Shown piece by piece: positions 57,871-64,000 of a stretch of DNA of 64,000 nucleotides. Every line of letters begins with the position of its first letter. Position 1 is the first letter of the stretch. The translations under genes were made by a program, and so were the position numbers. The DNA comes from Taenia hydatigena. Taxonomy: Eukaryota; Platyhelminthes; Cestoda; Cyclophyllidea; Taeniidae. Location of the stretch: NCBI GenBank assembly GCA_036345935.2, contig JADWOT020000298.1:994-64993 (forward strand), read 5' to 3'. Under the pieces are notes generated by a model that saw only the letters and a program-made list of their open reading frames with translations, ran no database searches and had not been told where the DNA came from.

Positions 57871-60800
57871 CCAATGACCATAAAACTGAACAAAATAAAT
57901 CACGCATTTGGATTCAGTAATTAGTTGATTTGCACAAAAATTAGGCAAAAAACAAATCGTTTACAAGATTTCCTACCATTAAAATTGACATGGCTGTCTA
58001 CATTTTAAAACTTAAAGCATTTTGTTGTAAATTGAGATATATTTAAATAAGAGCAAAGAATTTGACTATAAGATTTGGAAAGGTATACAGTTTATTATTT
58101 CTAGCAATGGAATTTTTCTAACTTTACAGTTTGAAATGTCAGATTGTCTGAGCAGCACAAAAACCCCTGCATGAAATGCGGATTCGTCCCACCGGAATGT
58201 TCGAAGTCTGTTAATTGTGCCTCATGGTGATTACTGTGTAGGAGAGGCGGGTGTGCAAGTATGGTGTGATTAGCAGACCATGTGCGTAGAAGCAGATGGC
58301 TAATCTGAGGACCATAAAGGTCCAATTAATTTTTATAATTCTGCTTTTATTGCTTCCGCTAGGGATGAGAGTTATTAAGAGTTGCTCTTGACTTTGAAGG
58401 CGCATTCGTACTGGTGTCCTTGTGTGAAGGTGTTAGCGTCATATGCGTACATGGAGATACTGCTTGCTTAGTGTCTCATACGGTTTGGCTCGATGGTTGA
58501 TATTTGCGGTCTGCCTTCTGCAAAATATCCACTTTTCAAATCACGCTAAATATTGGAATGGAATTCCATATGGGTTGACCTGCCACTCTATTGCTCCTCT
58601 ATATGGATTGACATGGTTGCCTCCGACATAGTGCTGCACATTATATTCGCGCTTTCTAGCTTTCAGTGGACAGTGTTTGCACGTATCCATGGGAAATTAC
58701 ATGACTGCTGCCAACTCTCATTTCATTCACAAGCACTTCGTATGATGTGGATGCAAATACTGCAAAGTGCATGACAGTCAGGAGGCTCAGGAGGATGAAT
58801 ACAGACAAATAAAGTGAGACTTCTTATGTGAATGAATGAAGGTTGAGTAGCAAAATGCGTCTTGTCCCTCAATCCTCTGTAGTCCGTTGCTAAAAGAGTG
58901 ACCAAAAACAGAAGGGGACTGCGTTGTTACCATTAAGCTGCCCAGGCACAAGACATACGCCAACCTACGAGGTCAATGCATGTGGGATAACCCCTGCATA
59001 TCCCTCATGTCATCATTGCGTAGGCCTTCGTAAGCCGGCAAGCTTGGAATCGATATCAATAGAGAACAATCCTTTTCATAGTTTGGGTTCACTCAATCGC
59101 CAAATGCGTTGTATGGGTCCCTAACTCTCCGTAACTTCATTTCAAAACCACTTGTTTGTTGAAAAAACAGAACTCGGGACTTGTTTTCACCAGGCTGTGA
59201 CTCTCCATAGTTTTATAATTCCAGTAGGCATAGGACCACATATAGCACAAGATTATTTGGGACAGCAGATGCGCACAGCTGTGGTGCTTTGAGCAGTCAG
59301 AAGAGGGTGAGAAGGCACGGCACTCGCTTCATGTTTGGCAGATTTGGCACAGGAGCTAATGATGTTCCGCCAGTCATCGCAATCGTCAACTCCAACCGAG
59401 TGCAGTCATATCACTGCTTCTCGATTTGTGTTTGGTATGACCGCGGAAAAAGGAATGTCAATTTGATGCATTTAGTCTAAGCATTATCCTCGTCGTTGAC
59501 TTTTTACCACGGTCCGCATTTCACAAGTCATTTGCATAAATTGAGACAAATAATGATTGCATTCAGTCGACGTGAAGTGCGACTTGTACCATTAATTTGT
59601 TTTATAGGAGGTAGATTAAATATTTTGCTCGGACACAAATAAAGTAGCGGTGGCATAATGACTAAGGGGTTAGTGATTCAGTGGATGGCGAATGCACAAG
59701 ATCTTCGTAATTTTCAGCAAACACTTTATGCTTGATCACCTGGTCGCCATCACATGCTAGGTGAAGGACTAGTTTTGGCGCTAGCGCTTATGACAGACTG
59801 GCCTAAATGCCACACAAAGTGCATTCAAACACGCAAGTGCTTGCATTCGAGGTATGCAAACATCAAGGTATTTTGGGGTCACAGGGGGGAATAGCGCAGC
59901 CACTTGATGAAGAAGAAAGACTTAAGATCGCGATCACTGAATAGTAGTGTGACGTCTCCTGTTTGGCATCTTCTCTACTACTATCTGTGAAGTGATGGCT
60001 TCAAGTAAGCGCAGCTCGCGCGCTAGCACTCTGCTGGCAATAAAAGAACAATACAGTATCTTGTTGACGAAGCAATAAAAATGTACTTTCATTAGTATTC
60101 AGGAAAGTTGCATGGGTTGTTAATCGCTGGTGACAAATAATGAAAGGCAGTACCTTTTCCTTGTTTATAGATGACCGCACCGGAAGAATTAAATTTCCCT
60201 TTAAACAAGAGGTAATTGCGAGTGCCTCTCCTGGATGTACCGCATTCAAAACCATTTTTGCACTCCTTATCATCGTGACGTAGAATTTATATTGGTTTAC
60301 GTGAATTTTGGTCAAAACGCCATTAAACATCTATTTGACATTACAGTAGGTATTATCCACAATGGCACAATACACAGTGGAGCTTGTACTCGTATTCAAA
60401 CTTGTTTTTTGATTCCAACGAAGTGGAATGTATCTAATTTGTTGCACGAAATCAATGCATGATGTTTCACTTTTGCTAACACGTATTTATCTCCTCATTG
60501 AAATCGGGTATGCACCTGAATGCTGAGGGCACGTTGGAACTCCTGCCACCTTTGTTACGATGCAAGCTTCGAATGCTCTCTGCAATTATTTAACTTTTGC
60601 TAGTCGCATATCAAGTCCAAAGTAGAACAGAACTTCTATGATTGGTTAAGCAACACTTGCTACGTGGCCTTAATGGAAGCGAACTGTACACACTCCCCCT
60701 TGGATTAATTGACGATCAAGTTATTGTCATCCCTTAATCGACAAGGCAAGTCAGGAAGCATGCAATTCACAATAAAATGCGCGTTCACATCAGAGTAATA

Positions 60801-63800
60801 ACGGAAAGTAGAGCATAACGGTTTTAACGAAGTATTTGATGCAATTTCTTCTCCTTTGACAGACTGGATGGCAGACAAATACCATAAAACCGCCTTATTG
60901 GAGCGACGAAGGCGAGCGATCGTGTGAGGGTCGGGTGCGTTCATGTGTGGTAGCAGAGTGGCCAATGGGGTGACGTAAGCACAGAGCGCTTCGCAATCGC
61001 ACGCATCTGGTTGACCGTAAACCTACACTGATCACTAGCACACTCATCAGACATCTGTATTTGATGCCGGCAAATCATGACCACCGTGTAATGGCATCGG
61101 ATCCTAGAACTCGCTTGAGTGCTGCTGTTATAATAACAACTCTTTGGAAGCTAAGATGTAGGGCATTTTAGGATCGCAGGCATTTTTGACGCACTCTACA
61201 TCATCAAGCATGTTTAACATTTAATGACAACAATTCAAAACGTTGCACCTATGAGTTAAGACAAGGCGATGGTGCGTGAGTGCGACGAGCTACTCTCATA
61301 CGCCTACCTGTCAGCCGCTACGACTTCATACAAATCTCTACCAAATCGCCTTGGAGAGGACCTGGTCACCTTCTTTTGCAATAGCACGTAGTTAACAGCT
61401 TGATTTCTACACCATGTGCATTTAATCAAACAGTTGCTGGTCATCAACTAAGCCTTAGACCTATTCATGCCAAAAGAGGAATTGTGAGGGGCTCGAATTA
61501 ATAAGTGGCGCTTTTATTGAAACGTTCAGTTTGCTGGATGATAAAGCTACGTCTTGTAGAGTACAACCGAAATCGTAAGCAAATTATATTCCACATCGGC
61601 AATTCAATAGTACGTATAAGAAAGATAGAGACCTTTGACGCCGAACCACCCATAAGCTTTGATGCGTAAATTATTTCATCAGCATAGGCGCATTAGCTGC
61701 TAGAGTAGTTGGAATAAGTAAGATTCCTGCATGCACTTTATGCATAGAACTGCTTTGCGCTTTTTATGGCTTAAACTCACGATAATTCGAGTGTATATTT
61801 TAAAGTACTATGACAACATCACGTACCTCCTGACTAAACGAGGTGTCGACTGAAATGCGCAAAGTCAGGCTCAGCATTTGCTACGTTGGGAGAGCACAGG
61901 CTGTATCGGCCCATCCGGTAGTAATTCAGGGCCTATTTTGGAGGGTAGACGTTCCGATGTGGAAGTCGTGCCCCTTTGAGTTGTTCATAACACAGCTAGA
62001 TTAGTGTGGCTAGTACATCCAGTGTTTGAGGTTTCAATCTTTCAGCTCACACTGCATCTCCTAATTTCAAGATACAGGTAGTGGCATGATGCTGCTAGTC
62101 GGCCAGTGTAACTCTCATTTTAGGACGCGCTGCACGAGCTCCTCAGGTGTCACTTGTTACGACCGCATTAATACGAAGCGCGAAATGTGGGACGACTTCT
62201 CCTCGTGTAGTGCCTCTGTGTAGCTATGGCGCCAACACAAAAACTAGTAGCTGTATCAACAGGAATCGCACAAAAAGTATTCCATATTTAGCAAGAAGTT
62301 GAGGGAATTGCGTTCAAAAAGAATCAAGTGAGTGTAGTCTAGACGGCATGTAAAGATACATAAAAAGCTCAATTAAGTCGCCGAAATTCCTCTAAAGAAA
62401 TGAAGGTTGGAATGTGAGTCGTGCAAAGAACACGCGTCCATGTGTGCTGCTTTGAAATCAGCCTGAGATTGACAGATGGTACCTAAAGTGCCAGAGGCGG
62501 AGGGGATAGATTACTCTCGCAGTATTTTTCACATAGATCAAAAATTGCAAATGGCGCTATGATCTACTTAACTCGTCTTTTTCCCTACATCAAAGATTAA
62601 TTTGATAGTCATGATGATTTGAAATTTTGTTTTCTGACTTGTTGATTTTTAAAATAATTACTTTGATTGAGTGCCACAATCCTTAATGCAGTTGAGATGA
62701 ACGGGGTCGAAGCATTCAGGCAGAATGCATGCAGCGCAGCTGAGCAGTAAAGGAGCATAAAAGCGAGGCCTTGCTTAGGCGGTCCATCATTTGGAACCAC
62801 TACTCCTATTGTGTGGACTGGCGAAATCGTATCTTCACAAGGAATCCATCTACCTCTGTTGTGAATCTGCCAGGCCCCAGTCCTCATACAGTTCTGGGAA
62901 TATGAACCCGTCTCTGGATTTGCCATGTAGTGACTGCTAAGCAGCGTTTCCGTGGTGCCGGTATTCAGCCCCAAAATTTCAAATAAGATGCTGAAGGAAG
63001 GCAACGCGTGGTAGGATAGAGTTGTGATGTTAAATGTCCGTCTCACTTCTTCACATTAAAATGAGGCCAGCGGCATGATTCGCAGATAACCTCGATTACG
63101 AAACAGAGGCAAGTAAAAGGAAAAGTGTCACTATCGTCACATCATCAACTACACAAAGGCCGACTGACGATTGCAATAGATTTACGTACGCTGCTGAGGC
63201 TATGGGGCTAAACTATATATCGCCTCTCCATTGTGGTTATTAAATCCTCAACCTACACAAGCTAGGTGACAATAGGCTTGCAATTCCGAGGACTTGTCGT
63301 CTCTGTTATTGATAACGACGGTTCGAAACCCAGAAAACTCGTCACGCTAGTCAAATCTTCTTGTTTGCAAGCAGCAAACATAATAGATCACTTTTATGTC
63401 GCTCGTCGGTAAAATACAGGTTCGGAACGGACACATGTGTTCGAAGTATTTGCAAGAGCAGAAGACACGCAGAACCTCAAACCTCAAACGCATGTTTCAG
63501 ACCAAAGGGGAAATCAAAGTCTCTCAAGCATTAAAAAACGAGGGAATATGTTTTCCATGCTACTGTCACGGCACAAGTGGCAGTTTAGGTCTGACGATGA
63601 GAAAAATTCGACTGCAGCGGCTGAGAAAACATCGGCAATGCCATTTGTTTGAGAGGGCTCAATAATACAAAATATTTGCGCATTGGTGCACTTGCCTTTT
63701 AGCAGCGAAACCAATTTGTAGGTTTGAGTAGAATAGTTGTCGGGATTTCATGACAGGGTGAAAATTGCATCCATTTCAGTGAACAGCCAGTGATCGGCAG

Positions 63801-64000
63801 ATAGACTAGTTGAATTAGGTCAAAAGTGAATAGGAACTTAATGCTTGATCAGACGAGCAATATATACGCTAGTTGTTTACATGGAAACGAGCAGGCGAGT
63901 CAATAAAATGAGTAGGTAGGTGAGTATGTCAGCATATGTTTGCTTTTCAACTGGAATGATAGGTTGAACGAAGAATTCGGAGTTGATGAGCAGGCCTTGG
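57871..64000. other. Mostly non-coding end of the window
   Basis: No gene can be supported. The 145-codon minus-strand frame at 62609-63046 starts with GTG, has no splice sites and no recognisable domain. A plus-strand frame at 63396-63665 begins with ATG and holds a CFPCYC / KHRQCH Cys-His arrangement, but its spacing fits no standard zinc finger. A GGTTCGAAACC string near 63322 resembles a tRNA B-box without a supporting fold. Confidence 0.3.

Noticed and set aside
62609..63046. A 145-codon minus-strand open frame, among the longest in the window
   Set aside because: It begins with GTG, not ATG, has no splice-site support, and the composition shows no domain or signal peptide. A frame of this length is expected by chance in 64 kb.
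63300..63345. A GGTTCGAAACC string resembling a tRNA B-box
   Set aside because: The flanking bases do not form a T-arm or acceptor stem and no A-box lies at the right distance.

Overview
This window looks like genomic DNA from a parasitic flatworm, most likely a taeniid tapeworm (Taenia/Echinococcus group). No frame is open for long on either strand, and the coding signal comes as short exons with GT/AG borders. Several exons encode the fibronectin type III (FN3) fold of the EG95/45W/TSOL oncosphere-antigen family, including the signal-peptide exon / FN3 exon / C-terminal exon order with phase-1 introns. There is no operon structure, no ribosome-binding-site logic and no identifiable viral or bacterial gene. 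The organism is inferred from this gene family, not proved. Family recognition was by eye; no database search was run.

Layout. At 1-9.1 kb there are two degraded FN3 exons in opposite orientation (6033-6289 plus; 8254 to about 7945 minus), a roughly 430-bp inverted repeat (1290-1715 versus 8655-9090), and several small exon-like segments, including a phase-consistent three-exon Cys-containing 3' gene end (3220-4168). At 10.9-13.2 kb on the minus strand lie three C2H2 zinc-finger exons, each with one finger and all leaving in phase 1, plus two further coding-like segments. One of those carries a phospholipase A2-like CCxxHDxCY string. At 13.3-14.4 kb on the plus strand is a secreted FN3-like candidate. 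The 12.4-15.0 kb block recurs, decayed, at about 16.6-19.0 kb as a direct duplication. From 19 to 36 kb the sequence is mostly non-coding, with a tRNA-like relic and isolated exon candidates.

At 36.5-44.6 kb is a large broken palindrome. A roughly 145-bp satellite array lies at each end in opposite orientation. Inside are pseudogene FN3 exons, two on the plus strand (39431-39734, 40209-40478) and one on the minus strand (41350-41042), with matching non-coding flanks.

At 51.8-56.2 kb is the best-preserved gene: a signal-peptide exon (52603-52672), two FN3 exons (54111-54420 and 55530-55850) and a C-terminal exon (about 56029-56219). The first FN3 exon has a frame break, so the locus may be an inactive or recently damaged 45W-like gene. 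A spare signal-peptide exon lies just upstream (51788-51856). The final 8 kb holds only weak exon candidates.

Most genes here are therefore members or relics of one expanding and decaying antigen family, arranged by tandem and inverted duplication. Exon borders are eye-called. Transcript data would change many of the low-confidence entries.
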